64,000 nt of DNA from Faecalibacterium taiwanense (lineage in GTDB: Bacteria > Bacillota > Clostridia > Oscillospirales > Ruminococcaceae), in the NCBI RefSeq assembly GCF_036632915.2, contig NZ_CP155552.1, positions 372,001 through 436,000 on the forward strand, given 5' to 3'. The notes beneath the pieces are model-generated. The model saw only the letters and a program-made list of their open reading frames with translations. It was not told where the DNA came from and did not search any database. The position numbers were made by a program, and so were the translations under genes. Below, piece by piece: positions 8,669 through 17,626 of this stretch (the first letter of the stretch is position 1; every line of letters begins with the position of its first letter).

Positions 8669-10623
8669 TATATCTGTCCGAAGATAGTAGCGCTGTAAGG
8701 CATCAGTACGGCCTCGTGCTCGTACACCCTTGCCGGGCCGCGCCACAGGCTGGACGAGATGCCGTCGCTCAGCATCTGCCAGCGCCCAACCGGCAGCGGC
8801 ACGACCTTGCTGGTCTCGGTGGGGTTATAGAACACGCACAGCGCCTGCCATGCTGCGCCGTCGCCCCACTGGGCGGGCAGCTGCCAGCCCACCAGCGGCT
8901 GCTCCAGTGAGAAAAAGTACAGGGCATCCGGCGCGTGGGGGTCGGTGCTGGAAAGCCGCGGAAACCTTGCCCGCAGAGCCAGCAGGCCGCGGTAGTAGTC
9001 CACCAGTGCATGATATTTTTCGGCCCGCTCCCAGTCCAGCCGGTTCAGCGCAGGCGAGGAGCGGTAGCTGTTGCCCTTCCCTTTTTTGGTGCGGGCAAAC
9101 TCCTCGCCCGCCTGCAGGAAAGGCAGGCCGAAGCTGGTCAGGTAAATGCCCGCCGCCAGCCGATTCTGGGCAAGGGCTGTGCTGTCTGCCGCTGTGAACT
9201 CCGGCTTTTCGTACCGGACCAAAAGCAGCTTGTCCCACAGGGTGAAGTTGTCGTGGGCGGAAACATAGCTCACGATCTGGCTGGGCGCGTGGGGCGGCAG
9301 ACGGTCGCTGCGGCACCATGCCGCCACCGCGCCGCCGATGTCCCAGAAGCTGCCGGGCTTGCCCTCCACATAGCCCGGCTCCCGGGCGTTGAAGCAGCCG
9401 CCCTTGATGGTGTCGCGGGTGTCGTCGCAGAAGATGCCGATGCGCTCGTTCAGCATGGCCAGATTCGCCTTGTTGGCCTCGTATCGGTGCAGCTGGCTGC
9501 CGCCGCCCTGCCACTGCTCGCCGTACATCAGGATATCCCGCCCGCCGGGCAGCGTATCCAGCGCGGCGCGCACCGCGTTGATGGTCTCCACGTCGTACAG
9601 ACCCATCAGGTCGAACCGGAAGCCGTCGATGTGGTATTCCTGCGCCCAGTAGAGGATGGAATCGATCATATACCGCCGGGCCATGGGCCGCTCGCTGGCA
9701 AATTCGTTGCCGCAGCCGCTGCCGTTGGAAAAGCTGCCGTCCTCGTTCTGGCGGAAAAAGTAGCAGGGCACGGTATCGTTCAGCGGGTTTTCATTGCGAT
9801 ACATGTGGTTATACACCACGTCCATCACCACGCCGATGCCTGCCGCGTGCAGGGCTGCGATCATTTCCCTGCACTCCCGGATGCGCACCTCGCCGCGGGT
9901 GGGGTCGGTGGAATAGCTGCCTTCGGGCACATTGTAGTTGGTGGGGTCATAGCCCCAGTTGTACTGCCGCAGCAGCGGCTTTGCCTCGTCCACGCTGCCA
10001 AAGTCGAAAATGGGCATCAGCTGCACATACTTCACGCCAAGCCGCTTTAAATAATTCAGGCAGGTGGGGTGGATGCCGTCCCCATGCAGGGTGGTGCCCT
10101 GCTGGGTAAAGGCCATGAACTTGCCCCGCCATGCCGGGCGCACGCCGCTGGCAGCGTCCTGCGAGAAGTCGCGCACGCTCACCTCCCACACCGCGCGCTG
10201 CTCCGGCGGGATGACCGGACGCACATCATGCTCCCACCCGGAGGGGGCGATGCGGGCAAGATCTACGATCATGCTGCGGGTGCCGTTCACGCCTGCCGCC
10301 CGGGCATAGGGGTCGCCGGTCTGGCGCGAAATGCCATCCACCGTGACCGTATAGGTATAGTATCGTCCGTGCTGGTCGCCGGGCAGATAGATGCTCCACA
10401 CCCCCTGCTGCCCCCGCTCCAGCGGCAGAGTGCCTATGGGCTCACCGCCGCTGCCTTTGCGGTAAAGGCTGACCTCCACCCTCTGCGCCGTGGGTGCCCA
10501 CAGGCGCAGATGGGTGCCGGAAACAGCATATTCCTGCCCCAGCGGGCCGGTGTAGGTGGTTTGAAGGTCAAAGGAGATGCTCTCGTACAGCGTTTTCAGT
10601 TCGGCGGGCGTTTTGACGGTCAT
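8668..10623 (-). CDS. pulA: Type I pullulanase (GH13)
   Basis: Debranching enzyme that hydrolyses alpha-1,6 links in pullulan, glycogen or limit dextrins. 651 aa, no signal peptide, so probably cytosolic in glycogen or imported maltodextrin turnover. An N-terminal CBM48-like domain (LRLWAPTAQRVEVSLY) precedes the GH13 barrel. The type I signature YNWGYDP is at 221-227. The conserved regions are DVVYNH (268-273), FRFDLMG with nucleophile Asp338, YGEQW with acid/base Glu369, and SAHDN with Asp458. ATG at 10623 is preferred: the open frame continues upstream to 11301 but there it is antisense to the AAA+ gene. GAAGGA precedes the start. Confidence 0.93.
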   Translation of the reverse strand: MTVKTPAELKTLYESISFDLQTTYTGPLGQEYAVSGTHLRLWAPTAQRVEVSLYRKGSGGEPIGTLPLERGQQGVWSIYLPGDQHGRYYTYTVTVDGISRQTGDPYARAAGVNGTRSMIVDLARIAPSGWEHDVRPVIPPEQRAVWEVSVRDFSQDAASGVRPAWRGKFMAFTQQGTTLHGDGIHPTCLNYLKRLGVKYVQLMPIFDFGSVDEAKPLLRQYNWGYDPTNYNVPEGSYSTDPTRGEVRIRECREMIAALHAAGIGVVMDVVYNHMYRNENPLNDTVPCYFFRQNEDGSFSNGSGCGNEFASERPMARRYMIDSILYWAQEYHIDGFRFDLMGLYDVETINAVRAALDTLPGGRDILMYGEQWQGGGSQLHRYEANKANLAMLNERIGIFCDDTRDTIKGGCFNAREPGYVEGKPGSFWDIGGAVAAWCRSDRLPPHAPSQIVSYVSAHDNFTLWDKLLLVRYEKPEFTAADSTALAQNRLAAGIYLTSFGLPFLQAGEEFARTKKGKGNSYRSSPALNRLDWERAEKYHALVDYYRGLLALRARFPRLSSTDPHAPDALYFFSLEQPLVGWQLPAQWGDGAAWQALCVFYNPTETSKVVPLPVGRWQMLSDGISSSLWRGPARVYEHEAVLMPYSATIFGQI

Positions 10624-10759
10624 AGTTTCTTCATTCCTTCTTGCAGATTTCCTATCAGATATAAGTGTAAACACCGGCGGTCTTTTTTGCAAGAGGGAAT
10701 TGCAAAACCTGTCCGGGTACACTATACTGGAAGAAAACGACAAAAACGGAGGGCAAACC

Positions 10760-12805
10760 ATGGCATATACCGACGATTGGGAAAACCTTATGAACGGTGT
10801 GTTCGGTGCAGGGGGCAGGCCGCGCTTTGGCGGCACCGCCCAGCCGGAGGCAAAGCCACAGAAATCCGGGACCTCAGCCGTGCCGGACCTGAACGCTGCT
10901 CTGCTGGAAAACCAGAAGCAGCTGGATGCCCTGCTCAAAAAACAGAACGCCCAGCTGAAAACGCAGGACACTGCGGTGCAGTCTGCTCTGGAGGACAGCC
11001 GCCAGATGCTGCGGGATATGGAAGCGGACGGCCTGCTTGCCAAGGGCACTGCCGATGTGACCGCAGAGCACCTTGGCAGCTTTGAGGGCCTTGCCGCCGA
11101 GGTGAAAAAGACCGTTCTCGGGCAGGATGCCTTTGTGGACAGCGTGGTGCGCGCCATGCGCCGGCCCTTTGTGCTGGGCACCGAGCGCCCGGCAGCACGC
11201 AATGTGATCCTGCTGTGCGGCGGAGCCGGTACGGGGCGGCATTTTGCGCTGGCAGAGACCGCCCGCATCATGGCGGCGCGGGGCCTTTTGCAGAGCGACA
11301 AAACCGCGGTGGTGGACCTTGCCCTCTACCCCAATTCCGGTGCGGAAAAGCTGTTTTTGCAGGATCTGTATGCGGCCCTGCACGCCCCCGGGGAGATCGT
11401 GATTTTTGAGCATTACGAGAGCTGCCATGCGGCCTTCCTCAAGACCCTTGCAGACCTTGCTGTGAAGGGCAGCGCACCGCTTTCCAGCCGGTATCTTGTG
11501 AACAAGGAGGGCATCCTTGTGGATGCAGGCACGGCGCTGGCACCGGGCGCTGTGAGCAGTATCACGCCCTGCGGCAAGTACCTCATCTTCTTTTCCCGCA
11601 AGGGCCGGGACGTGCTGGCAGATAAGTTCGGTGCGCCCTTTGTGGCGGCGGTGGGCGATGTGTGCGAGACCAGCGCCTTTGCCCGCGGGGACCTTGCAGC
11701 GCTGGCGGCGCAGCAGCTGAATGCGCTGGCCCAGAAGGTGAGCGCACGCCTTGGCCTGACCCTCTCTGCCGGGGCCGATGTGCGGGACTATGTAGCCGCC
11801 CAGTGCTCTAAGGAAAAGGGTGCGGCGGGCCTTGCGGAATGCTGCGATAAAATGTTCCGCGCCCTGAGCGAATACTGCCTGCAGACCGATGCAAAGCTTA
11901 CCGGCACCGTCACCCTGACCGCAAAGCCGGAGGGCGTATGGTTTTGCCTGAACGACCAGCCCGAGCAGGAGCTGTCTGCCCTGCTGCCTGCCGAGTACAC
12001 GGGCGCTGTAGATGAAATCCGCGCCGAACTCAACGGCCTTGTGGGCCTTGGGGCGGTCAAGGAGTATGTGTTCGGTCTGGCGGATAACCTGCAGGTGCAG
12101 CAGCGCCGCGCGGCGGCAGGCTTCAAGACCGCCAGCCTTTCCATGCACATGATCTTCACCGGCAACCCGGGCACCGGCAAGACCACCATTGCCCGGCTGG
12201 TGGCAAAGTACCTCAAGGCCATCGGCGCGCTGAAGGGCGGCCAGCTGGTGGAAGTGACCCGCGCTGACCTTGTGGGCCGCTACACCGGCCACACCGCCCC
12301 GCTGACCAATAGCGTCATCGAGAGTGCCCTCGGCGGTGTGCTGTTTATCGATGAAGCCTACAGCCTCTACCGCGGCGAACAGGACAGCTTTGGTCTCGAA
12401 GCCATCGACACCCTTGTGAAGGGCATGGAGGATCACCGGGACGAGCTGGTGGTCGTTCTGGCGGGCTACACCCGGGAGATGGAGGTGTTCCTTACCGCCA
12501 ACAGCGGTCTTGCCAGCCGCTTCCCCAACAAGATCGAGTTCCCGGATTACACGGCAGACGAGCTGCTGGACATCACCAACGTGCTGGCAAAGGGCAAGGG
12601 CTACCGCCTTGCCGAGGGCTGTACCTTCCCGCTTTTGGGCTACTACAAGCGCCGTCAGGCGCTGGACAGCCGCACCGCCGGCAACGGCCGTCTTGCCCGC
12701 AACACGCTGGAAAAGGCCATCTTCCACCAGAGCCGCCGCCTTGTGGCAGAACCTGCCGCCGAGCTGGACCTGATTTTGCCCAGCGATCTGGAATTTGAAG
12801 AATAA
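10760..12805 (+). CDS. Two-module AAA+ ATPase (SpoVK/CbxX-like C-terminus)
   Basis: 681 aa. The N-terminal third has a short coiled region (residues 45-90) and a degenerate ClpB/torsin-like P-loop (GGAGTGRHFAL near 150, Lys replaced). The C-terminal module is a canonical CbxX/SpoVK AAA+: Walker A GNPGTGKTTIA near 470, Walker B VLFIDEAYSL near 527, then SRFPNKIEF. CbxX proteins remodel partner enzymes; SpoVK acts in spore maturation in Bacillus, but nothing here ties this copy to sporulation. ATG at 10760 has ACGGAGGG upstream. It is divergent from the pullulanase gene, sharing a 136-base promoter region. Confidence 0.82.
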   Translation: MAYTDDWENLMNGVFGAGGRPRFGGTAQPEAKPQKSGTSAVPDLNAALLENQKQLDALLKKQNAQLKTQDTAVQSALEDSRQMLRDMEADGLLAKGTADVTAEHLGSFEGLAAEVKKTVLGQDAFVDSVVRAMRRPFVLGTERPAARNVILLCGGAGTGRHFALAETARIMAARGLLQSDKTAVVDLALYPNSGAEKLFLQDLYAALHAPGEIVIFEHYESCHAAFLKTLADLAVKGSAPLSSRYLVNKEGILVDAGTALAPGAVSSITPCGKYLIFFSRKGRDVLADKFGAPFVAAVGDVCETSAFARGDLAALAAQQLNALAQKVSARLGLTLSAGADVRDYVAAQCSKEKGAAGLAECCDKMFRALSEYCLQTDAKLTGTVTLTAKPEGVWFCLNDQPEQELSALLPAEYTGAVDEIRAELNGLVGLGAVKEYVFGLADNLQVQQRRAAAGFKTASLSMHMIFTGNPGTGKTTIARLVAKYLKAIGALKGGQLVEVTRADLVGRYTGHTAPLTNSVIESALGGVLFIDEAYSLYRGEQDSFGLEAIDTLVKGMEDHRDELVVVLAGYTREMEVFLTANSGLASRFPNKIEFPDYTADELLDITNVLAKGKGYRLAEGCTFPLLGYYKRRQALDSRTAGNGRLARNTLEKAIFHQSRRLVAEPAAELDLILPSDLEFEE

Positions 12806-12828
12806 AAAATCAGTAAAAAGAAAAGCAA

Positions 12829-12967
12829 CCTCGCCCTCTCCGTCATTGCTTACGCAATGCCACCTCTCCCAAAGGGAGAGGCCTTGGCATAAAGATGAAG
12901 TCTGCGTGGACTGCCAAAGGCTCCCACTCTGGGGGAGCTGTCACCGAAGGTGACTGAGAGGGCGAGG
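12829..12967. repeat. Interspersed palindromic repeat, copy 2
   Basis: Ends CCTCGCCCTCTC and GAGAGGGCGAGG are a perfect inverted repeat. Inner modules CTCTCCCAAAGGGAGAG and TCACCGAAGGTGA are also palindromic. This is the CTCGCCCTC-ended variant, shared with copies near 34.2 and 60.0 kb. Confidence 0.85.
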
Positions 12968-12972
12968 AAGTT

Positions 12973-13020
12973 AAAAACAAGGGACCACTGCGCGGAATAG
13001 CAGTAGCCCCTTGTTTTATT
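12973..13020 (-). terminator. Terminator after the WYL regulator / aro operon
   Basis: AAAACAAGGG and CCCTTGTTTT arms around a short loop at the minus-strand 3' end of the operon; A/T tracts on both sides make it usable in both directions. Confidence 0.75.
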
Positions 13021-13975
13021 TATGCAGTTTCGCCAGCGTTTTGGCTATTTCCCGCAGGCCCTGCCGCACCTCGGCGGGAGCCATTACTTCCACCTTGCCG
13101 CCAAAGCCGCACACCCAGCCGTAGAACTGGGGGCTGACGCATACCGGCACATCAAAGTGGAAGTGGGTGCCGTCTTCTTCCGGAACAAAGACCGGTGCTT
13201 TGCCAAAACGGTCGCGCATGGCGCTTTCCAGGTCGGCGGTGCAGCGCAGGGTGACCTGGTGCTCCGGCCCGCCGAACATGTTGAAGTGCTTGCGCAGATA
13301 GGCGGGCAGGTCGAACTGGCGGAACTCGGCCTTGCCCCGGCGGGCATCGCCCAGCACCGTCACGGAAGACATGCGGTCCACGCGGTAGTTGCGGATGCCC
13401 GCAGGCTCTTTCTCGTCCTGATAAGCGATAAGGTAGTAGCAGCCGTTTTCCCATGCCAGCTGCCACGGGCTGACGGTGCGGGTGCCGCCGTCCTTGTAGC
13501 GGAACCGCACCATTCTGCCCGCATTGATGGCGCTGTGCAGCGCATCGATGCTGTAAAGCAGGGTGTGGCTGTCGCTTTTGGGGCGGCCATCCACGTACAC
13601 CTGACGCTGCAGCTGGGTGCCCTCGTAGTCGGAGCAGAGGGCTTCCAGTTTATGGATGAGTTTACTGCTGGTGCGTGCCGACACAACCTTGCTGGCCTGT
13701 ACGGCATCCACCAGCAGCTTCAGCTCAGAAAGCTCAAAGGTGCGGCTGGCCAGCCAGTAGCCGCCGCCGCGCCCGCGCCGCAGCTGGATGTCATACCCCA
13801 GACTGCGCAGGGTGTCGATATCGCTGTAGATGCTTTTGCGCTCGGCAAGAATGTCCTGCTGTTCCAGCAGCTCTACCAGCTGCGGTACATTGAGCAGGTG
13901 TTCTTCGTCGGTCTTTTGTTCCAGAATGCGCAAAAGGGTCAAAAGCTTGGATTTCTGGCCTTCCTGCTTGGGCAT
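13016..13975 (-). CDS. WYL-domain transcriptional regulator
   Basis: 319 aa DNA-binding regulator: N-terminal winged helix (residues 8-70, RKSIYSDIDTLRSLGY), WYL domain (about 145-215, VRFRYKDGGTRTVSPW and a YYLIAYQD segment) and a WCX-like C-terminal domain. WYL domains bind ligands such as nucleotides or nucleic acid and switch the activity of the DNA-binding part (family knowledge). It starts 15 bases after tyrA with GGAGGTGC upstream, so it is the last gene of the aromatic operon and could regulate it, but no operator was identified. Confidence 0.88.
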   Translation of the reverse strand: MPKQEGQKSKLLTLLRILEQKTDEEHLLNVPQLVELLEQQDILAERKSIYSDIDTLRSLGYDIQLRRGRGGGYWLASRTFELSELKLLVDAVQASKVVSARTSSKLIHKLEALCSDYEGTQLQRQVYVDGRPKSDSHTLLYSIDALHSAINAGRMVRFRYKDGGTRTVSPWQLAWENGCYYLIAYQDEKEPAGIRNYRVDRMSSVTVLGDARRGKAEFRQFDLPAYLRKHFNMFGGPEHQVTLRCTADLESAMRDRFGKAPVFVPEEDGTHFHFDVPVCVSPQFYGWVCGFGGKVEVMAPAEVRQGLREIAKTLAKLHK

Positions 13976-13990
13976 GGGAGCACCTCCGGT

Positions 13991-14854
13991 TTATTCGGGC
14001 AGTTTTTTGTCGAACGCCGCGCGGCGCTGGGTGGAAAGACGGAACATCTCTTCCAGCTTGTTCCGGTCGTCGGCCACAAGGGCAGCGCGCATCTGCTGCA
14101 GCGCAGCATCGAACTGGTCGATCTCGCTGATGAGGTTTTCCTTGTTCCACAAAAACAGCTCTGCCCACATTTTATCGTTGATGCGTGCAATGCGGGTCAG
14201 GTCACGGAAGGAGTCGCCGGTGTACTCGCACAGCGAAGAGTTATCGTTGGCGCACATCAGGCTCACGGCGATGGCATGGCACAGCTGGCTCACATAGCCG
14301 ATCATCTTGTCGTGCTCCTGCACCGTCAGGGTGCAGATGTGGTGGAAGCCCAGCACTTCGGCCAGGTCCTTTGCCCACTGGATGGCTTCGGGCGTGTTCT
14401 TTTCCGTGGGGGTGATGATGAAGTTGGCCGGGGCAAAGTTCACCTCGGCGGCGTGCTCCACGCTGGAAGTCTCACGGCCTGCCATCGGGTGGCTGGCAAT
14501 GAACTCCACGCCCGCCGGGCACATGGCCTGCACCGGCTCCACAAGGCCGGTCTTTACGCCGGAAACATCGGTAAAGATGCAGCCGGGCTTGAGCAGATGG
14601 CCGTAGGTGCGGAACCACTCGATGAGGGCCGTGGGGTACAGACCAAAGATGATGTGGTCGGCGCTGCTCACAAGGTCCTCAAAATCGTGGGTCTTGCCGC
14701 TGGCGATATAGCCGTGCTCTAGCGCGTACTGCAAATGCCCTTCGCTGCGGTTGATGCCGTCCACATGGAAACCGGCTTTCGTCAGTTCCAGCGCGTATTT
14801 GCCGCCCAGCAGGCCAAGGCCCACCACGAGATAACGTTTTGTTTTATCAAGCAT
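13991..14854 (-). CDS. tyrA: Prephenate dehydrogenase
   Basis: NAD(P)-dependent conversion of prephenate to 4-hydroxyphenylpyruvate, the tyrosine branch. 287 aa with a Rossmann motif VVGLGLLGGKYA at the N-terminus and the catalytic His in SHPMAGRE. No ACT domain, so tyrosine feedback must act elsewhere. ATG at 14854 overlaps the aroA stop by eight bases and has GGAGGTGG upstream, inside aroA, which fixes the start and indicates coupled translation. Confidence 0.9.
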   Translation of the reverse strand: MLDKTKRYLVVGLGLLGGKYALELTKAGFHVDGINRSEGHLQYALEHGYIASGKTHDFEDLVSSADHIIFGLYPTALIEWFRTYGHLLKPGCIFTDVSGVKTGLVEPVQAMCPAGVEFIASHPMAGRETSSVEHAAEVNFAPANFIITPTEKNTPEAIQWAKDLAEVLGFHHICTLTVQEHDKMIGYVSQLCHAIAVSLMCANDNSSLCEYTGDSFRDLTRIARINDKMWAELFLWNKENLISEIDQFDAALQQMRAALVADDRNKLEEMFRLSTQRRAAFDKKLPE

Positions 14855-16117
14855 ATTCCACCTCCGCGCCCAAGGGCTTGATGGCTTCAAAGAAATTCGG
14901 CCAGCTTTTTGTGATGGCTTCGGCATCGTCCACGGTCAGGGGGATGCCCGTACTCAGGGCCAGCACCGCAAGGCTCATGACCACACGGTGGTCATTGTGC
15001 CCATGCAGAACACCCGCCGGAGCGTGCAGCCTGTTCGCGCAGCCGTGCACCGTAATGGTGCCGCCCTCGCTTTCCAGCACGCCGCCGCAGGCACGCAGCT
15101 CGGCCTCCATGGCAGCGATGCGGTCACTCTCCTTCAGGCGTAAACGCTCTGCGTTGCGGATGACTGTAGTGCCTTCGCACAGCAGGCCCAGCACCATGAG
15201 CACAGGGCCAAGGTCCGGGCAGTCCGCAAGGTCGATGTCCACCCCGTGCAGGGGGGCCTTTTCAAAAGAGATGCCCTCTGCCGTGCGGGTAAACACCGCG
15301 CCGCACCGGCGCAGGATATCCAGAATGGCGGCATCGCCCTGCAGCGTTTCCGGGGCAAGGCCGGTGATGGTCACGTCGCCGCACACTGCACCCAGCACCG
15401 CCGGGAACGCGGCCTGACTGTAATCGCCCTCCACGGTGTAATCGCAGGGGTGATAGTGCTGCCCGCCCGGGATGGCAAGAGTGTTTTCGTCCAGCCAATG
15501 GCTCTGCACACCGAAGGCTGCCTGCACAGAGCGGGTCATATCGATGTAGCTGCGGCTCTCCACCGGCGGGATGAGGTGCAGCGTGCTGTTGCCGGAAAGC
15601 AGCGGCAGAGCAAACAGCAGCCCGCTGATGAACTGGCTGGATACATTGCCTGCAAGGCAGTATTCGCCGGGGGTCAGTGCCCCTTCCACGGTCAGCCCGG
15701 CAGCGCTCTGCTCAAACCGCAGGCCCTGCTCCCGGTACAGAGCTTCATACACCGACTGAGGCCGCTCCATCAGCCGCCCGCGGCCGGTGAAGGAAACTGC
15801 CTGTCCGGTCAGGCTGGCGATGGGGATGAGAAAGCGCAGGGTGCTGCCGCTCTCGCAGCAGTCCACCGGCGCGGCAAGGGCACAAAATGCCCCAGCCCTT
15901 CCACCACAGCGTCGTCTGCGCCGGTACGCACACGGGCACACAGCTGTGCCGCTGCGCCCAGCGTGGCAGAGATGTCCTTGCTGAATTCGAGGTTCGTGAT
16001 GTGGCTGCGGCCCTCGGCCAGTGCCGCGCAGAGCACAGCACGGTGGGCCATGCTCTTGCTGGGTGGGGCAGTGATGGTGCCGCCCACGGAACGCGCGTTC
16101 TGAATCGTTACCAGCAT
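14847..16117 (-). CDS. aroA: EPSP synthase (3-phosphoshikimate 1-carboxyvinyltransferase), frameshifted
   Basis: Transfers enolpyruvate from PEP to shikimate-3-phosphate. The N-terminus (MLVTIQNARSVGGTITAPP then SKSMAHRA, the substrate loop) is in one frame. The rest (SGSTLRFLIP, SSQFISGLLFALPLLSG, LRLKESDRIAA, GHNDHRVVM) is in another. Adding one G to the run opposite CCCC at 15890-15893 joins them into a normal protein of about 423 aa. The enzyme is needed by the surrounding operon, so I treat the break as a likely sequence error. It lies six bases after aroF and overlaps tyrA. Confidence 0.88.
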
Positions 16118-16123
16118 AGGCCG

Positions 16124-17140
16124 TTACATATCGCGGCCAATGGCCCATGCCACCTGACGGCACTTTGCCATGGCCTGTGCGAAGGAATCCGGGGTCAGGC
16201 ACTGTGCGCCGTCGCTCCATGCGTGCTGCGGGTCGTAGTGGACCTCCACTTCCAGACCGTCGGCACCGGCGGCCACAGCGGCAATCATCATGGGCTCGAC
16301 CAGATTGGCCTTGCCGGTGGCGTGGCTGGGGTCCACGATGATGGGCAGGTGGGTCTTTTCGTGGATGATGGGCACTGCAGAGAGATCGAGGGTGTTGCGG
16401 GTGTACTTCTCGAAGGTACGGATGCCGCGCTCGCACAGGATGACCTGCTCGTTGCCGCCGGCCATGATATACTCGGCGCTCATGATCCACTCCTCAATGG
16501 TGTTGCACAGGCCGCGCTTGAGCAGCACGGGCTTGTGCATCTTGCCAACGGCCTTGAGCAGCTGGAAGTTCTGCATGTTGCGGGCACCGATCTGCACCAC
16601 GTCCACGTACTCCTCAAACTCGGGGATGCGGTCCTCGCTCATCAGCTCGGAGACGATGGGCATGCCGGTGGCCTCGCGGGCCTTTACCATATCCAGAATG
16701 CCCTCGGTCTCAAGGCCCTGGAAGGAGTAGGGAGAGGTGCGGGGCTTGTAGGCACCGCCGCGGAACAGGGTGGCACCGCCGGCCTTCACGCCCTGTGCAA
16801 TGCGCAGAGCCTGCTCTGCGCCCTCGATGCTGCAGGGGCCTGCCATGACGGCGATCTTTTCCTTGCCGCCGATCTTCACGCCGCCGCAGTCGATCACGGA
16901 ATCTGCCGGGTGGAACAGGCGGTTTGCACGCTTATAGGGCGCGGACACGCGGGTGACGTTGTCGATCCACGGGTTTGCCAGCACATCCCGTTCGTCGATC
17001 TTGGTGGTGTCGCCCACAAGGCCGAACACGTTGTAGTTCTTGCCGGTGATCAGGGTCACGTCCAGACCCTGCTTCTCGAATTTGTCAACGATCTTTTCCA
17101 GTTCATCCTTCGGAGTCCCTTTTTTGGTGGAGATGATCAT
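16124..17140 (-). CDS. aroF: DAHP synthase (AroF, type I beta)
   Basis: Condenses PEP and erythrose-4-phosphate in the first step of the shikimate pathway. 338 aa: an N-terminal ferredoxin-like regulatory domain (residues 1-70) joined to the KDO8P-synthase-like barrel, with GPCSIE, RGGAYKPRTSPYSFQG, ARNMQN, LKRGL and DPSHATGK metal and substrate motifs. In this subtype the N-terminal domain mediates Tyr/Phe feedback (family knowledge). It is transcribed between aroQ and aroA with gaps of 21 and 6 bases. Confidence 0.93.
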   Translation of the reverse strand: MIISTKKGTPKDELEKIVDKFEKQGLDVTLITGKNYNVFGLVGDTTKIDERDVLANPWIDNVTRVSAPYKRANRLFHPADSVIDCGGVKIGGKEKIAVMAGPCSIEGAEQALRIAQGVKAGGATLFRGGAYKPRTSPYSFQGLETEGILDMVKAREATGMPIVSELMSEDRIPEFEEYVDVVQIGARNMQNFQLLKAVGKMHKPVLLKRGLCNTIEEWIMSAEYIMAGGNEQVILCERGIRTFEKYTRNTLDLSAVPIIHEKTHLPIIVDPSHATGKANLVEPMMIAAVAAGADGLEVEVHYDPQHAWSDGAQCLTPDSFAQAMAKCRQVAWAIGRDM

Positions 17141-17161
17141 AGTGATAATTTCCTTTCGTTT

Positions 17162-17626
17162 TTACATCACGATATGCGCCTTGCTGGAGCCGTCGGTGCG
17201 CAGCAGCTGGGCCAGATAAATGCAGGCGTGCAGGTAGCCCTGCGGGCCTTCGCCGATAAAATGGCCCTGACAGCCGAAGGATACCACGTCCGTCTTGCGG
17301 AAAGGCTCCCGCTCGTCCGGGGCGTGCAGCATCACTTCCACGGCGGGTACGCCGCACAGGCGCAGCGCATCCAGAATGGCCACGCTGTAGTGGGCGTAGG
17401 CACCAGGGTTCAGCACGATGCCGTCCACCCGGCCCGCTGCGGCCTGAATTTCGTCCACGAGGTCGCCCTCGTGGTTGGACTGGCAGCAGTCGGTCTCAAT
17501 GCCCAGCTGTTCGCAGCCTGCCTGCACATAGTCCATGATGGCGTTATAATCCAGCTCACCGGGTACGCCCGGCTCCGACCAGCGCATGATGTTGAGGTTC
17601 GGGCCGTTAAGAATCAAAAATTTCAT
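17162..17626 (-). CDS. aroQ: Type II 3-dehydroquinate dehydratase
   Basis: Dehydrates 3-dehydroquinate to 3-dehydroshikimate. 154 aa, as expected for the type II dodecamer. Seen: LILNGPNLN, the lid region MRWSEPGVPGE (the usual RxPxxYG is altered, with Trp or Tyr positions to be checked), QSNHEGDLVD, LNPGAYAHYSVA and catalytic His in EVMLHAP. ATG at 17626 overlaps the end of the upstream aroE-aroK gene by 20 bases, with GGAGG upstream. Confidence 0.88.
   Translation of the reverse strand: MKFLILNGPNLNIMRWSEPGVPGELDYNAIMDYVQAGCEQLGIETDCCQSNHEGDLVDEIQAAAGRVDGIVLNPGAYAHYSVAILDALRLCGVPAVEVMLHAPDEREPFRKTDVVSFGCQGHFIGEGPQGYLHACIYLAQLLRTDGSSKAHIVM

Noticed and set aside
10623..11301. Longer N-terminus for the pullulanase
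   Set aside because: The extension lies antisense to the AAA+ gene and is Ser/Arg-rich shadow sequence; a good start exists at 10623.
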